Source: Clostridiales bacterium (GTDB taxonomy: Bacteria; Bacillota; Clostridia; Christensenellales; Borkfalkiaceae). From it: a DNA stretch of 64,000 nt. The notes under the pieces were generated by a model. It was not told the origin of the DNA and did no database searches. It saw only the letters and a list, made by a program, of their open reading frames with translations. This document shows positions 7,256-16,806 of this stretch, in pieces; positions within the stretch are counted from its first letter, which is position 1; each line of letters begins with the position of its first letter. The position numbers and the translations under genes were made by a program. The DNA lies in assembly GCA_015055805.1 (NCBI GenBank), contig SVHN01000010.1, positions 1 to 64,000 on the forward strand, in the 5' to 3' direction.

Positions 7256-8338
7256 ATGATATATACTGATACTTTAATGTGGAAAGAAATTAACGAAACC
7301 CCCAGAATTTTTGATGAAATTCAGGTGGAAAACGCAGAGACCATGAAAAATCTCGTGCAGGATATAAAGTCCAGCAAAGCAAGCAACTTTGTTGCCGCTG
7401 CAAGAGGTACGAGTGATCATGCTTTGATTTACTTTAAGTATCTTCTCGAAGTAAACTCAAAGTATACCGTTGGACTTGCTGCACCTAGCGTCGTAACCCT
7501 TTACAAAGGTAAAATCGACTACACCAACAGTATCGTTATCGGTTGTAGCCAAAGCGGTAAAGCCGAAGACGTTCTTGAAATTATCAAAAGGGGGAACGAG
7601 CAGGGCGCAATAACAATCGGTGTTACTAACGATAAAGAAAGTCCTATCGCAAAAACCGCTAAATATCATCTTTATTGTTCGGCTGGTGAAGAAAAGAGCG
7701 TTGCGGCAACCAAAACTTTCAGCGCGCAACTCTTCATTATGTTGTGGCTTGCGTCAGAGCTTTCAGAGCACAAAGAAAATCTTTTGTATATAAAGAATTT
7801 AAGTAGCGAAATCAAGAAAATTATTCCTCAGATTGACGAGCTTACAACTAAGTATGCTGACAAATTCAAGGAAATGAAGAGCGGATTCGTTCTTTCTCGT
7901 GGTTTAACTTACGCTATCGCACTTGAAGCAACCTTAAAACTTCAAGAAACTTGCTATATCCAAATGAAAGGTTATGCAGGTAGTGACTTCTATCACGGAC
8001 CAATGGCAATGGTAAACGAGAGTACGCCCGTTATAATTTACTGCGCAAACAATAACGGTGATGCAGAAATGCAAAATCTTGTTAGAGCCGACCAGATTAA
8101 GTGCATTGAAAAGATGCTTGGCTTAAACGCGCCCGTGCTATTAGTAACCAACGACTGTGTTCTTACAGGTAAATTTGCTAAGTGCAACGATGCGTTTATC
8201 AATTTTGGCGCGCCCGAAGAAATTTGTATGTTTGCTTTTGCGTTGTTTGCTCAAATGTTTGCTTGTAAAATTTCTTGCGGAATCGGCAATAACCCCGATA
8301 GTCCGAGAGCACTCAGCAAAGTAACTATTACAAAATAA
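7256..8338 (+). CDS. Double-SIS-domain sugar-phosphate isomerase/deaminase (NagB-II/AgaS-like)
   Basis: Two SIS domains as in the isomerase half of GlmS, without a glutaminase domain. Visible landmarks are AARGTSDHA, the phosphate loop CSQSGKAEDVLE, ATKTFSAQLF, SRGLTYAIALEATLKLQE and the catalytic-His region FYHGPMAM. The C-terminus NPDSPRALSKVTIT carries the family's conserved Lys. Relatives deaminate glucosamine- or galactosamine-6-phosphate, or act on fructosamine-6-phosphate. The GlmS AGE glutamate position reads GSD here, which argues for deaminase rather than synthase chemistry. AAAGGAG is present. It acts with the upstream kinase. Confidence 0.8.
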   Translation: MIYTDTLMWKEINETPRIFDEIQVENAETMKNLVQDIKSSKASNFVAAARGTSDHALIYFKYLLEVNSKYTVGLAAPSVVTLYKGKIDYTNSIVIGCSQSGKAEDVLEIIKRGNEQGAITIGVTNDKESPIAKTAKYHLYCSAGEEKSVAATKTFSAQLFIMLWLASELSEHKENLLYIKNLSSEIKKIIPQIDELTTKYADKFKEMKSGFVLSRGLTYAIALEATLKLQETCYIQMKGYAGSDFYHGPMAMVNESTPVIIYCANNNGDAEMQNLVRADQIKCIEKMLGLNAPVLLVTNDCVLTGKFAKCNDAFINFGAPEEICMFAFALFAQMFACKISCGIGNNPDSPRALSKVTITK

Positions 8339-8348
8339 GAGAATAAAT

Positions 8349-8900
8349 ATGTTAAAGATAAGAAAAGAACTTCAAAACTATAGAACTGGTGGTGTAATTA
8401 AAGGTCACGAAACGACGGTGGAGATCATTATGACCGAAACCGAACTGTCGTTTGAATTTTTTTGCAAAAACTCAAAGTTTTTTAGCGCAGACGGCAAGTA
8501 TAACGGACCGATTTTCGATGGTGACGTCTGCGAGGCTTTTATCTGTACTGGTACAGATATAACGAGGTATTTTGAAATAGAAGTTGCGCCAAACAACTGC
8601 CAGTTTGTTTATAGGGTTAAAAATTTGGGTATGGGCGAGTTTGAACTTGACCCCGTGTCTGAGGAGGAAAATTTCTTAACGTCTGAAGTCGAAAAACTTG
8701 GCGACGATTATAGACTCAAATTTAGCATGCCGCTTGATAAAATAGGTTATGACGAAAATATAGGTATCCGTTTTAACGCTTTCCGTATAGAAACCGAAGG
8801 TGGCCACACCGATCTTCATTTAATGGCGTTAAATCCTATGATGCAACCGAGTTTTCATTGTGTGGACGGCTTTGTTAAATTAGACGAAAATTTAAAATAA
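8349..8900 (+). CDS. Cytoplasmic CBM9-like carbohydrate-binding protein
   Basis: A 183-residue beta-rich protein resembling the CBM9/DOMON-like fold: TGGVIKGHETTVEIIMTE near the start, FDGDVCEAFICTGTD, RYFEIEVAPNN and IGIRFNAFRIE. There is no signal peptide or membrane segment, so it should stay in the cytoplasm, unlike most CBM9 modules attached to secreted enzymes. It starts 10 nt after the SIS gene and ends before a strong terminator, so it is the last gene of the operon. A role in binding or shaping an intracellular glycoside is inference. Confidence 0.65.
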   Translation: MLKIRKELQNYRTGGVIKGHETTVEIIMTETELSFEFFCKNSKFFSADGKYNGPIFDGDVCEAFICTGTDITRYFEIEVAPNNCQFVYRVKNLGMGEFELDPVSEEENFLTSEVEKLGDDYRLKFSMPLDKIGYDENIGIRFNAFRIETEGGHTDLHLMALNPMMQPSFHCVDGFVKLDENLK

Positions 8901-8921
8901 GCACTTGTAACTTGTGCTAAC

Positions 8922-8956
8922 AAAAAAGGCTTTTGCAATTAGCAAAAGCCTTTTTT
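8922..8956. terminator. Bidirectional terminator
   Basis: AAAAAAGGCTTTTGC and GCAAAAGCCTTTTTT form a 15-bp stem between the convergent CBM9-like and pdx kinase genes. Confidence 0.85.
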
Positions 8957-8968
8957 AACGTTAGAGTA

Positions 8969-9802
8969 TTATTTAATTCTATTTATAAGATAGGGGAACG
9001 CTGATTCAAAATCAACCCCGTACCAGTTGTGGTTTGCGTTTTTAATCGTAGCCGCAATGCTTTCAACCGTAAAGTCAACAGCAATTTCCAAAGCGTTTTG
9101 CAAGTTCTTGCCGATAGTTAATCCACCTAGTAACGCGCTAGCAAACACGTCGCCCGTTCCGTGAAAACTTTTGGGAAGGTGTTCTCTAAAATAACTAAAA
9201 TATTCGTTTGTTTGGCTATCGTATCCGTAAACGCCCAGTTTTCCGTCACCAAAGTTTACGCCTGTTAAAACGGATTTTTTAGCCCCTAGCTTGCAAAGTT
9301 TTTTAAGTGTTGATTTTATGTATTCTTCGTCGTATCCGCTTGCCACGAAAGGTTCTCTGAGCATAAACGACGCCTCGGTGAGGTTTGGTACTATAACGTC
9401 TGCTTTTTGGCAAAGTTTTGCCATTGCGTCGGCAAATTCTTGAGTAAATCCCGTATAGAGTTTGCCGTTATCACCCATAACGGGGTCAACGAGTACTAAT
9501 CCGTTATCTGTCTTAAAATCGTCAAAAATCTTGGAAACTATTTCAAGTTGCTTAAAAGACCCTAAATATCCCGTGTACATAGCATCAAAACTTATTTTTT
9601 CTTTTTTCCAATGCTCGGCAATAGGATCTATATCGTCGGTTAAGTCACGAAATGTAAATCCGCTAAACGCCGTGTGTGTGGAAAGTACGGCGGTTGGGAG
9701 AACGGCAGTTTCAATCCCGAAAGCGGAAATTATAGGAAGTGCTACGGTAAGGGAGCATTTGCCTACGCAGGATATGTCTTGAATGGTTAAAATTCTTTTC
9801 AT
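8969..9802 (-). CDS. pdxY: Pyridoxal/pyridoxamine kinase
   Basis: Phosphorylates vitamin B6 vitamers in the salvage route to pyridoxal phosphate. The 277 residues have ribokinase-fold landmarks: N-terminal ILTIQDISCVGKCSLTVALP, VLVDPVMGDNGKLY, IVPNLTEASFML and the anion-hole/catalytic stretch HGTGDVFASALLGG. The length is normal for PdxY/PdxK. It lies 12 nt after the SDR gene and is probably co-transcribed. The assignment among B6 vitamers is by family only. Confidence 0.85.
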   Translation of the reverse strand: MKRILTIQDISCVGKCSLTVALPIISAFGIETAVLPTAVLSTHTAFSGFTFRDLTDDIDPIAEHWKKEKISFDAMYTGYLGSFKQLEIVSKIFDDFKTDNGLVLVDPVMGDNGKLYTGFTQEFADAMAKLCQKADVIVPNLTEASFMLREPFVASGYDEEYIKSTLKKLCKLGAKKSVLTGVNFGDGKLGVYGYDSQTNEYFSYFREHLPKSFHGTGDVFASALLGGLTIGKNLQNALEIAVDFTVESIAATIKNANHNWYGVDFESAFPYLINRIK

Positions 9803-9814
9803 AAATATACCTCG

Positions 9815-10642
9815 TTAGTCTGTTGCATCGTTAAATAGTTCAAGTTTAGAGATTTTTAGAACTTTGGTAATAAGTGTGGGGGTAAGTTTGGGGAACAGTC
9901 TTCCGAAAAAGCCCATAGACCTTCCATCAAACCCCATAACGGTGCGTTTCTTTCTTTTATGAATTCTTCTTACGATTTTTTTTGCTGCCTTATTGACGGG
10001 CATCATAAGTCTATTTATAAGTTTGCTTTCTTTGTCGTTCACGGTTTGTCGGCATAGTATATCCGTCTTAATAAATCCCGGATAAACGCCACCTATATAT
10101 ATCTTTTTCCTATAATCTTGTTGAAGTGTTTCGGTTAATCCGTGTACAGCGAATTTTGTTGCGCAATACATGCTTTCACCAACCACAGCGCAAAGCCCAG
10201 CCGCGCTTGCGATATTGACGATAGCAGGCGTTTTGGATCTTTTGATATTCGGCAAAAGAGTTTTAATGGAATACACGTTAGAAACAAAATTCGTATTGAT
10301 TATTTCATCAATTTCCTGTTCGGTGTAATTTTCGAACTTAGAAAAGGGGAGCATAAACCCAGCGTTGTTGATAAGTAGGTCGATATTAATGCCGTTAGTT
10401 TCTAAGTACTCATTAAACGCCGTCCAGTTTTCTTTTTTAGAAACGTCAAATAATTGATAGGTAAACTTATCTTTATTATCGCCTAACGTTTCAATTGCGT
10501 TAAGGATTTTCTTTTCGTTCCTTGCTATTCCTAAAACGGAGCAGCCGTATTCTTCAATGAGAAGTTTTGCCATAGCAAAACCAAGACCGCCACTCGCGCC
10601 GCTGATTACAACTTTTTTGCCGTTAAGCCAAGATTTTTTCAT
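9815..10642 (-). CDS. SDR-family oxidoreductase
   Basis: A short-chain dehydrogenase/reductase of 275 residues: NADP-type Rossmann start VVISGASGGLGFAMAK, NNAG motif at LLINNAGFMLPF, and catalytic S-Y-K with NIASAAGL and YCATKFAVHG. The PGFIKTD after the active site is classic-SDR. A basic stretch (KKIVRRIHKRKKRT) and a hydrophobic-amphipathic tail recall lipid- or sterol-type SDRs that touch membranes. The substrate is unknown. It is first gene of a two-gene unit with the pdx kinase. Confidence 0.8.
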   Translation of the reverse strand: MKKSWLNGKKVVISGASGGLGFAMAKLLIEEYGCSVLGIARNEKKILNAIETLGDNKDKFTYQLFDVSKKENWTAFNEYLETNGINIDLLINNAGFMLPFSKFENYTEQEIDEIINTNFVSNVYSIKTLLPNIKRSKTPAIVNIASAAGLCAVVGESMYCATKFAVHGLTETLQQDYRKKIYIGGVYPGFIKTDILCRQTVNDKESKLINRLMMPVNKAAKKIVRRIHKRKKRTVMGFDGRSMGFFGRLFPKLTPTLITKVLKISKLELFNDATD

Positions 10643-10730
10643 AATATCACCTAAAAATTATAATACCACAAACAATGTTGAGATTGCAAGAAAAATTAAA
10701 TATAAAGGCTATATTTTATAAGTTTACCGC

Positions 10731-10759
10731 TTGAAAAAAAATCGACTATATGATACAAT
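10731..10759 (+). promoter_or_regulatory. Promoter of pcrA-ligA
   Basis: TTGAAA (10731-10736), a 17-bp spacer and TACAAT (10754-10759). It lies about 78 bp upstream of the chosen pcrA start. Confidence 0.75.
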
Positions 10760-10836
10760 GTTAAGGAAAATTATTCTGGGGTGTTATATGCCTCACGTTG
10801 AATTATTTATTATCTTATAGACTAGCGAGAAATAAA

Positions 10837-13086
10837 ATGCAAAACATAAACGATTTAATATTAAAACTTAACGGCGAACAGGTTAAACCCGTGCTTGATA
10901 CCGAAGGGGCGGTGTTAGTTATAGCAGGCGCGGGTAGCGGAAAGACTAGGGTGTTAACTACAAGAATAGCATATCTTGTCAGCGAAAAAAATGTTTCCCC
11001 TTATAATATTATGGCTATAACCTTCACCAATAAAGCCGCAGGCGAAATGAAGGAAAGACTATCAAGTTTAATTGACGGCGTAGAAGATATGTGGGTGTCA
11101 ACCATACACAGTATGTGCGTAAGAATACTTCGTAGGGATATAGATAAACTAGGTTACGACACTAATTTTACCATATACGACGAAACCGATAAAGACAGGG
11201 TACTAAAACGTGTGTTTGAAGAACTTGGTTACGATCAAGACAAGCTGTTTAAGTCTGCAAAAAATATGATTTCAAACGCAAAAAACGACTGCGTTGGTCC
11301 TAAAGAATTTAAGGATGTGTACGCGAAGCTTAGGTTTAGTGAAGAGTTTTCTAATATTTATAAGGCGTATGAAGATACGCTTGCACGCTCAAACGCACTT
11401 GATTTTGACGACTTGTTGGTTAAAACTTATTTGTTGTTCAAAGAGCATACCGAAGTTTTAAAATACTACGCAGAACGCTTTAAGTATATCCATATAGACG
11501 AGTTTCAAGATACGAATAAGGTTCAGTTTGCCATTGCTCAGGCATTAAGTTCGGTACACGGAAATATATTCGTCGTAGGTGACGACGACCAAAGTATTTA
11601 CGGCTGGCGTGGCGCAAAGATAGAAAACATCTTGACTTTTGACGACGTTTTTCGTGGCGCAAAGGTCTATAAATTACAACAGAATTACCGTTCCACTAAA
11701 CGCATATTAGAGCTTGCAAACTGCATAATAGCAAACAACGTCAACCGTCGACAAAAGGAATTATGGACGGAAAACGAAGAAGGGATAAAGGTAGAAACCT
11801 TCGTTGGTTCTGACGAGAATAACGAGGCTACTTTTGCGGCTATTCAAATAAAAAATCTTATGGCGAGAAACCCAAATCTTTCGTATCGAGATTTTGCCGT
11901 ATTTATGCGTGTGAACGCCTTATCTCGTGCGTTTGAACAAGAGTTTATGAAATACGGAATACCGAGTAAGGTTTTCGGCGGATTTAAGTTCTTTGAAAGA
12001 AAAGAAATTAAAGACGTTTTAGCATATCTTAAAGTCGTAAACAACCTTTCGGACGATGAATCGTTTTTGCGTGCCGTAGCGTGCCCTAAGCGGGGTATAG
12101 GCGATAAGACGCTCAGAGAGTTAAGAGAATTTACTACGGCAAACGGAATATCGCTATACGATGGATTGTTAAGACTTGAACAGACTTCAATCGGTTCTGC
12201 TGCTAAAACTAAACTATTCAATTTTGGCACGCTTATATCAAGTTTTGTTTCATATTCCAAAACAAACTCAGTTGCAGACTTAATAGATTACGTTTTAGAA
12301 ACGACTGGATTTTTGGAGCAGTTTTCGGATAAAACCGAAGAAAATACTTCAAAACTATATAACATCAGCGAACTTAAAAACTCTGCCGAGCAGTTCCAGA
12401 AAGACAACAAAGGTTCAACTCTTGCAGATTACCTTAACTCGGTAACGTTAAGTTCAGATACCGACAGTATAAATTCGGACGACGCCGTAACTATTGCTAC
12501 GATACACGCGGTAAAAGGTCTTGAATATAAGTGTGTGTTCGTTGCTGGGCTTGACGAAAAGATTTTGCCTATTGCAAGAAGTGTAGACGACCCTGCTGAA
12601 ATGGAAGAAGAACGTAGGCTTATGTACGTTGCCGTTACTAGGGCAAGGGAAAGACTGTATTTAACAAGAGCAATGAGTAGATATATGTACGGTTCTCGTG
12701 ATTATATGACGCAATCTCGATTCTTAAAAGAAGCGCAAAGCATACTTTCGCCCGTGCAGAAAAAAGAAGAACTATCGCGTGAATACGGCTACAAGAAAGA
12801 AAATACTCGCTATTATAACGACGACGATAGCGGTTATACGCCTAGTGGCAGCGGGTATTCGTCAAGTTATGCAAAGAGTTTTTTACAGGGTAATAAGCCA
12901 AAGGCAAACACTAACGCGGTGGTAGCAGGGTATAAAGCAGGCGTAAAGGTTCGCCACGTTAAATTTGGCGAAGGTATTGTTATATCAACTAAAGGGGCTG
13001 GGGATAATATAATAGTCGACGTCGCATTTAAAGGCGTTGGAATAAAATCCCTATCAGCAAAATTTGCGCCCATGGAGATAATATGA
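10837..13086 (+). CDS. pcrA: ATP-dependent DNA helicase PcrA/UvrD
   Basis: An SF1A 3'-5' helicase in repair and in clearing replication obstacles. Walker A is AGAGSGKT with the TxxR after it, motif II is HIDEFQDT, motif III GDDDQSIYGWRGA, motif IV QNYRST, motif V TIHAVKGLEY and motif VI YVAVTRARE. The C-terminal KVRHVKFGEGIV domain is the PcrA RNA-polymerase-interaction (Tudor-like) module. ATG 10837 gives the standard N-terminus MQNINDLILKLNGEQ; a TTG at 10798 is possible but less likely. The stop overlaps the ligA start (ATGA), so the two are translationally coupled. Confidence 0.93.
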   Translation: MQNINDLILKLNGEQVKPVLDTEGAVLVIAGAGSGKTRVLTTRIAYLVSEKNVSPYNIMAITFTNKAAGEMKERLSSLIDGVEDMWVSTIHSMCVRILRRDIDKLGYDTNFTIYDETDKDRVLKRVFEELGYDQDKLFKSAKNMISNAKNDCVGPKEFKDVYAKLRFSEEFSNIYKAYEDTLARSNALDFDDLLVKTYLLFKEHTEVLKYYAERFKYIHIDEFQDTNKVQFAIAQALSSVHGNIFVVGDDDQSIYGWRGAKIENILTFDDVFRGAKVYKLQQNYRSTKRILELANCIIANNVNRRQKELWTENEEGIKVETFVGSDENNEATFAAIQIKNLMARNPNLSYRDFAVFMRVNALSRAFEQEFMKYGIPSKVFGGFKFFERKEIKDVLAYLKVVNNLSDDESFLRAVACPKRGIGDKTLRELREFTTANGISLYDGLLRLEQTSIGSAAKTKLFNFGTLISSFVSYSKTNSVADLIDYVLETTGFLEQFSDKTEENTSKLYNISELKNSAEQFQKDNKGSTLADYLNSVTLSSDTDSINSDDAVTIATIHAVKGLEYKCVFVAGLDEKILPIARSVDDPAEMEEERRLMYVAVTRARERLYLTRAMSRYMYGSRDYMTQSRFLKEAQSILSPVQKKEELSREYGYKKENTRYYNDDDSGYTPSGSGYSSSYAKSFLQGNKPKANTNAVVAGYKAGVKVRHVKFGEGIVISTKGAGDNIIVDVAFKGVGIKSLSAKFAPMEII

Positions 13087-15026
13087 TTAATGAAATGAGA
13101 GAACTAGTCGATAAACTTAATAAATACGCTTACGAATATTACGTTCAAGACAATCCAACCGTTTCAGACAAAGAATATGATAAGCTTTACGATAGACTTT
13201 TAGAACTTGAAAAAGAAACGGGAGAAGTGTTGTTTGATTCACCGACAAAACGTGTCGGCGGTGAGCCTATATCAGCGTTCAATAAACACGTTCATTTGGA
13301 AAAACTGTATAGTTTAGACAAGACGACCACCACCGATGGATTGATTGCTTTTGATAATAAAATTAAAAAGAGCAGCGTAAATCCAACGTATACGGTAGAG
13401 TATAAATTTGACGGACTTACCATTTGTATAACGTATAAAGGCGGTAAGTTTTTATGCGCATCAACACGCGGTAACGGCGTGGAAGGGGAAGACGTAACGG
13501 CTCAGGTTTTGACCATAAAAAGTTTTCCATTAACCATAGATTATAAGGGGACTGTGGAAGTTCAAGGCGAGGCAATAATGCGCCTTTCGGTACTTGATGA
13601 ATATAATAAAACTGCATTAGAACCGCTTAAAAATGCGCGCAACGCAGTCGCTGGGGCGATAAGGAATTTAGACCCGAAAGTCACCGCAAAACGCAAGTTA
13701 GACATAATGTTTTACAACGTAAATTTTATGTCGGAAAAAACCTTAAACTCTCAATCAGAGTGTGTTGAGTTTTTGAAAAAGAACGGTTTTAAAGTTCACC
13801 CGTATTTTAAGATTTGCGCGGATATAGACGAGGTTATGTCTGCAATAAATGAAATCGAAATCGCAAGGAAATCACTAGATATTTTAACGGACGGCGCGGT
13901 CGTTAAAGTCAATGAGTTTGCAACGAGAGAAGAGCTTGGTTTTACCGATAAATTTCCGCGTTGGGCAATCGCTTTTAAGTTTGAGGCGGAAGAAGTTACA
14001 ACCATCTTAAAAGGTGTAAAATGGCAGGTTGGAAGAACGGGGAAATTAACACCTCTTGGCTTACTTGAACCAACAGAACTTGCCGGCGCAACGGTAAGAA
14101 AAGCGACATTGAATAACTTTGGCGACGTTCAAAGAAAAGGCGTTAAAATCGGCGCAAGGGTACTGGTTAGAAGAAGTAACGAAGTTATCCCTGAAATTCT
14201 CGGTACGACGGAAATTTTTGAGCATTGTAAAGAAGTGGAAAAACCTACGGTGTGCCCGTACTGCAAGACGGAACTAGCGGAAGTAGGCGCAAACCTATTC
14301 TGCACGAATAAGCGTTGTAGACCGCGCGTAGTTGCAAAGCTTGCAAACTTTGCGTCTAAGGGGGGTATGAATATAGACGGATTTAGTGAAAAGACGGCAG
14401 AACTTTTGTTTGATAAGTTCGGCGTTGAAAACTTTTCCGATCTGTACACCCTTGATAAAACGGCAGTTAGAAGTCTTGACGGATACAAAGACGCAAAGAC
14501 GGAAAATTTATTCGACGCTATTGAAAAGTCTAAACAAGTCAATTTTTCAAACTTTATTTTTGCGCTTGGAATTGATAACGTGGGCAAGAAAACGGCAAGG
14601 GATTTTTCTAAAAGATTTGCTGATATAAACGAGCTTATGAGCGCAGACAAAGAAACCCTACTTACAATCGAAGACGTAGGAGAAATAATTGCTGATTGCG
14701 TGGTTGCGTATTTTAATACGGCGGAAAACGTTGACGAAATAAATAGACTTATGGATTGTGGTGTAAATATACTTTACGACAAAAAGACGGCAGACGGCGT
14801 GTTCAGCGGTGAAAAGGTAGTTCTTACTGGGACGTTAACCGATTTTAAGCGTGACCAAGCGGCGGCAATTATAGAGAGTTTGGGCGGAGAAGTTCAAAGC
14901 AGCGTGTCGAAAAAGACAACGATAGTTCTTGCTGGAGAGAGCGCGGGAAGTAAACTCGACAAAGCGCGTGCGCTCGGTATTAAAATAATAGACGAAGAAA
15001 CCTTTAAAGTGCTTATAAAAACTTGA
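13083..15026 (+). CDS. ligA: NAD-dependent DNA ligase
   Basis: Seals nicks in DNA using NAD. The 647 residues start with the Ia domain (YYVQDNPTVSDKEYD) and have the adenylated lysine K108 in YKFDG. The OB fold contains VGRTGKLTPLGLLEP, and a four-cysteine zinc finger runs from CPYCKTELAEVG to CTNKRC. Helix-hairpin-helix repeats (about 450-555) and a C-terminal BRCT domain (about 570-647, VVLTGTLTDFKRDQAAAIIE) follow. All domains are present. It overlaps pcrA by 4 nt. Confidence 0.96.
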   Translation: MINEMRELVDKLNKYAYEYYVQDNPTVSDKEYDKLYDRLLELEKETGEVLFDSPTKRVGGEPISAFNKHVHLEKLYSLDKTTTTDGLIAFDNKIKKSSVNPTYTVEYKFDGLTICITYKGGKFLCASTRGNGVEGEDVTAQVLTIKSFPLTIDYKGTVEVQGEAIMRLSVLDEYNKTALEPLKNARNAVAGAIRNLDPKVTAKRKLDIMFYNVNFMSEKTLNSQSECVEFLKKNGFKVHPYFKICADIDEVMSAINEIEIARKSLDILTDGAVVKVNEFATREELGFTDKFPRWAIAFKFEAEEVTTILKGVKWQVGRTGKLTPLGLLEPTELAGATVRKATLNNFGDVQRKGVKIGARVLVRRSNEVIPEILGTTEIFEHCKEVEKPTVCPYCKTELAEVGANLFCTNKRCRPRVVAKLANFASKGGMNIDGFSEKTAELLFDKFGVENFSDLYTLDKTAVRSLDGYKDAKTENLFDAIEKSKQVNFSNFIFALGIDNVGKKTARDFSKRFADINELMSADKETLLTIEDVGEIIADCVVAYFNTAENVDEINRLMDCGVNILYDKKTADGVFSGEKVVLTGTLTDFKRDQAAAIIESLGGEVQSSVSKKTTIVLAGESAGSKLDKARALGIKIIDEETFKVLIKT

Positions 15027-15051
15027 TAAAATAAATATTTTGTGATAGAAT
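15023..15051 (+). promoter_or_regulatory. Promoter of the yloC-rpe operon
   Basis: TTGATA (15023-15028), a 17-bp spacer and TAGAAT (15046-15051), starting at the very end of ligA. Confidence 0.65.
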
Positions 15052-15082
15052 AATTTAAATAAACGAAGGAGACTAAGTAATT

Positions 15083-15952
15083 ATGCTGAGTATGACAGGC
15101 TATGGCAGGGCAGAATATAGTGAAAACGGACTAAACCTAGTGGTTGAATTAAAGTCTGTCAACAACCGTAATCTAGATCTTAATTGCAAGACGCCTAGAA
15201 TGTTTCTTGCATTAGAAGACGTTATAAGAAAAACCGTCCAAACATACGTAAAACGTGGTAGAGTGGATCTGTTTATTAATTTTTCAGATACGAGAGAAAA
15301 GACGTCTTGCGTTGAAGTGGATATAAATAAAGCCAACGCATACTATAACGCAAGTAAAGTGATTGCCGAGAGTTTATCTTTACCCAACGACGTTTCGGTA
15401 AGTATGATTATGAAATCCCCAGACGTAATAATAGACGGAGCTAATCCCGATGCGACCGAGTTTGAAGAAATCGTAAGAAGTACTGTTGAAAACGCTTGCG
15501 TAAAACTTAATCTAATGCGTAAGGTTGAGGGCGAAAAACTCGTGACGGATATGCTTTCGCGCATGGACACCATAAGTGAACTGGCTGAAAAAATCACCGT
15601 CCGCGCTCCGCTCGTCGCAGATGAGTATAAGCAAAAACTTAAAGCAAGGGTAGAAGAATTCTTAAAAGAAGTTAAATACGACGAGGCAAGACTTCTTAGC
15701 GAAGTTGCTTTCTATACCGACAGAGTTAATATTGACGAAGAACTCACAAGGCTTAAATCTCACGTTGCGCAGTTCAAGAAGATTGTATTTGACAACGAAT
15801 CGGGTAAAAAACTTGATTTTTTGATGCAAGAGTTTAACCGCGAAACAAACACTATCTGTTCAAAATCTAACGATATTCAGGTTACTAAGTATGCGCTAGA
15901 ACTTAAAAACGAGATAGAAAAGGTAAGAGAACAGGTTCAAAATTTGGAGTAA
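15083..15952 (+). CDS. yloC: YicC/YloC-family endoribonuclease
   Basis: A 289-residue protein of the YicC family, reported as an endoribonuclease. N-terminal MLSMTGYGRAEY and SVNNRNLD and the C-terminal GKKLDFLMQEFNRETNTICSK / ALELKNEIEKVREQVQN are family signatures. It opens the large housekeeping operon and is followed by gmk one base after its stop; remA, often found between them, is absent. GAAGGAG precedes ATG. Confidence 0.92.
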   Translation: MLSMTGYGRAEYSENGLNLVVELKSVNNRNLDLNCKTPRMFLALEDVIRKTVQTYVKRGRVDLFINFSDTREKTSCVEVDINKANAYYNASKVIAESLSLPNDVSVSMIMKSPDVIIDGANPDATEFEEIVRSTVENACVKLNLMRKVEGEKLVTDMLSRMDTISELAEKITVRAPLVADEYKQKLKARVEEFLKEVKYDEARLLSEVAFYTDRVNIDEELTRLKSHVAQFKKIVFDNESGKKLDFLMQEFNRETNTICSKSNDIQVTKYALELKNEIEKVREQVQNLE

Positions 15953-15953
15953 T

Positions 15954-16511
15954 ATGAGAAACGTTTTAGTGGTGCTTAGTGGACCTTCGGGCGTAGGAAA
16001 GGGTACGATAGCAAAAAAACTCGTTGAACGTGATAAGAATTTATCGCTTAGCATTTCTTGCACGACGCGCGCACCGCGCATAGGCGAGATAAACGGCAGG
16101 GAATATTTTTTTATCGGTAAGAGTGAGTTTAAGGAAAAAATAGCAGAAAAAGGCTTTTTAGAATATTCCGAACACTTTGAAAATTTTTACGGTACGCCAA
16201 AAGACTTTGTTTTAAATAAACTAAAAAGCGGCGACGTGCTTTTGGAGATTGACGTAAACGGCGGCTTGGAAGTTAAAAAGAGTTATCCTGATGCGATATT
16301 GATAATGCTGTTACCGCCGTCTGAAGACGAGATAAGATTAAGACTTATGAAACGCAGTACCGAATCTGCGGAAAAGATTAAACTTCGTATGCAGAGAATA
16401 GAATACGAAGTTGGCAAGAAAGAATTGTACGACTATTCGGTGGTAAACGACGATTTGGATACGGCAATTTTAGACGTGGAAAAAATAATAAAGAACGAAA
16501 AGAATAAATAA
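15954..16511 (+). CDS. gmk: Guanylate kinase
   Basis: Makes GDP from GMP and ATP. The 185 residues contain the P-loop SGPSGVGKGTIAKKL, the GMP-binding SCTTRAPRIGEINGREYFF, and the lid and base region FLEYSEHFENFYGTP. Length is normal. It starts 1 nt after yloC. Confidence 0.95.
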   Translation: MRNVLVVLSGPSGVGKGTIAKKLVERDKNLSLSISCTTRAPRIGEINGREYFFIGKSEFKEKIAEKGFLEYSEHFENFYGTPKDFVLNKLKSGDVLLEIDVNGGLEVKKSYPDAILIMLLPPSEDEIRLRLMKRSTESAEKIKLRMQRIEYEVGKKELYDYSVVNDDLDTAILDVEKIIKNEKNK

Positions 16512-16537
16512 ACACAAAACTTAAAGGAGATAGAATT

Positions 16538-16741
16538 ATGATACATAAACCGCCTATTGACGAATTAGCACAGAAGATCGGCTCAAAGTACGAACTTTGC
16601 GTCGTAACCAGTAAGCGCGCAAGACAGCTTATGGAACAAGCGCAGAATCAGGGATACACCGAACTTCCCAGCAAGGAAAAACCCCTTTCTGTTGCAGCGC
16701 AGGAAATTTACGACGGAAAGTTGATTGCAACTAACGACTGA
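16538..16741 (+). CDS. rpoZ: RNA polymerase omega subunit
   Basis: A 67-residue protein with the omega pattern: MIHKPPIDELAQKIGSKYEL, then VTSKRARQLMEQAQ and KPLSVAAQEI. It assists assembly of RNA polymerase by binding beta'. The position after gmk is conserved in Firmicutes. AAAGGAG precedes ATG. Confidence 0.93.
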   Translation: MIHKPPIDELAQKIGSKYELCVVTSKRARQLMEQAQNQGYTELPSKEKPLSVAAQEIYDGKLIATND

Positions 16742-16806
16742 TAAAAAAGAAATGTGTTCATCTTTTCTCGGTGGACATATTTTGTTTTAACGAGCGGAAA
16801 AATTAT

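Noticed and set aside
10142..10378. Open frame on the + strand inside the SDR gene
   Set aside because: It is antisense to a well-supported gene, with no start signals and no recognisable motif.
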